Shown here piece after piece: positions 31,785 to 31,852 of a stretch of DNA of 31,852 nucleotides; position 1 is the stretch's first letter; each line of letters starts with the position of its first letter. The notes below the pieces were generated by a model. That model saw nothing but the letters and a program-made list of their open reading frames with translations. It was not told where the DNA came from and did not search any database. This stretch comes from a virus. The DNA lies in the IMG/VR virus record IMGVR_UViG_3300022752_003900, positions 1 through 31,852 of that record. One strand, given 5' to 3'. The translations under genes and the position numbers were made by a program.

Positions 31785-31852
31785 AAACCCCGCTGTAGCT
31801 AATACACTATACAGTGAAAACCCCGCTGTAGAGGTCTGTGAAAAACACAGCG
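31784..31852. repeat. Direct repeat downstream of the lipoprotein gene
   Basis: The 15-bp sequence AAAACCCCGCTGTAG occurs at 31784-31798 and 31817-31831, 33 bases apart. After the second copy CTGTGAAAAACACAG can fold as a five-pair hairpin. The window ends within this element, so more copies may follow. Terminator or protein-binding repeat; not decided. Confidence 0.5.

Noticed and set aside
1-31852. tRNA genes, integrase, transposase or attachment sites
   Set aside because: None recognised on reading both strands; a tRNA search tool would be needed to exclude a short gene.

Overview
This window looks like the accessory and adhesion part of a large tailed-phage genome, probably T4-like. Evidence for a phage: collagen-like and glycine-rich tail-fibre genes at both ends, a T4 gp30-type ATP-dependent DNA ligase, a phage-type HNH endonuclease, a SleB-type lysin next to a small three-helix membrane protein, T4-late-like TAAATA boxes, and dense packing with 1-17 bp overlaps. 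Most of it is AT-rich; about 28.1-29.9 kb is visibly less so. IscU, IscA and ErpA resemble beta/gammaproteobacterial proteins closely, betaproteobacterial ones best from memory, so a proteobacterial host is likely. That is inference without a search.

Layout. 1-1764 (-): two fibre genes with Gly-X-Y repeats, the first cut by the window edge. 1855-2364 (+): HNH endonuclease. 2361-4556 (-): DNA ligase, a SAM methyltransferase and translation initiation factor IF-1. 4633-6701: a divergent Fe-S block, with ErpA on - and IscU, IscA, an unknown 111-aa protein and an SGNH-like protein on +. 6686-7857 (-): SleB lysin, holin-like protein and a small basic protein. 7949-28070 (-): a 20-kb, almost gapless cluster. 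In transcription order it has a repeat-containing glycosyltransferase, four radical SAM proteins of the N-terminal-twitch type, a SPASM-like radical SAM protein, a B12-type radical SAM protein, an SGNH protein, two TEKTxK glycosyltransferase-like proteins, a GDP-mannose 3,5-epimerase, two SGNH proteins with a tiny GDS-motif ORF between them, a second B12-type radical SAM protein, another SGNH protein and a methyltransferase. 28161-29879 (+): two GT9-like proteins around a 49-aa gene that has a consensus sigma70 promoter. 29876-31532 (-): two adhesin-like genes. 31587-31784 (+): a small putative lipoprotein, then a short direct repeat.

How it may work together (inference): seven radical SAM enzymes need [4Fe-4S] clusters, and the same window carries a scaffold (IscU) and two A-type carriers (IscA, ErpA) but no cysteine desulfurase or HscA/B. 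The phage could tap host IscS and supply clusters to its own enzymes. These sit with five SGNH-like proteins, a nucleotide-sugar epimerase, several glycosyltransferase-like proteins and methyltransferases, which suggests a large modification pathway for a glycan, lipid or peptide target. The target is unknown. No tRNA, CRISPR array, integrase or insertion sequence was recognised, and no stretch over 300 bases lacks a gene.
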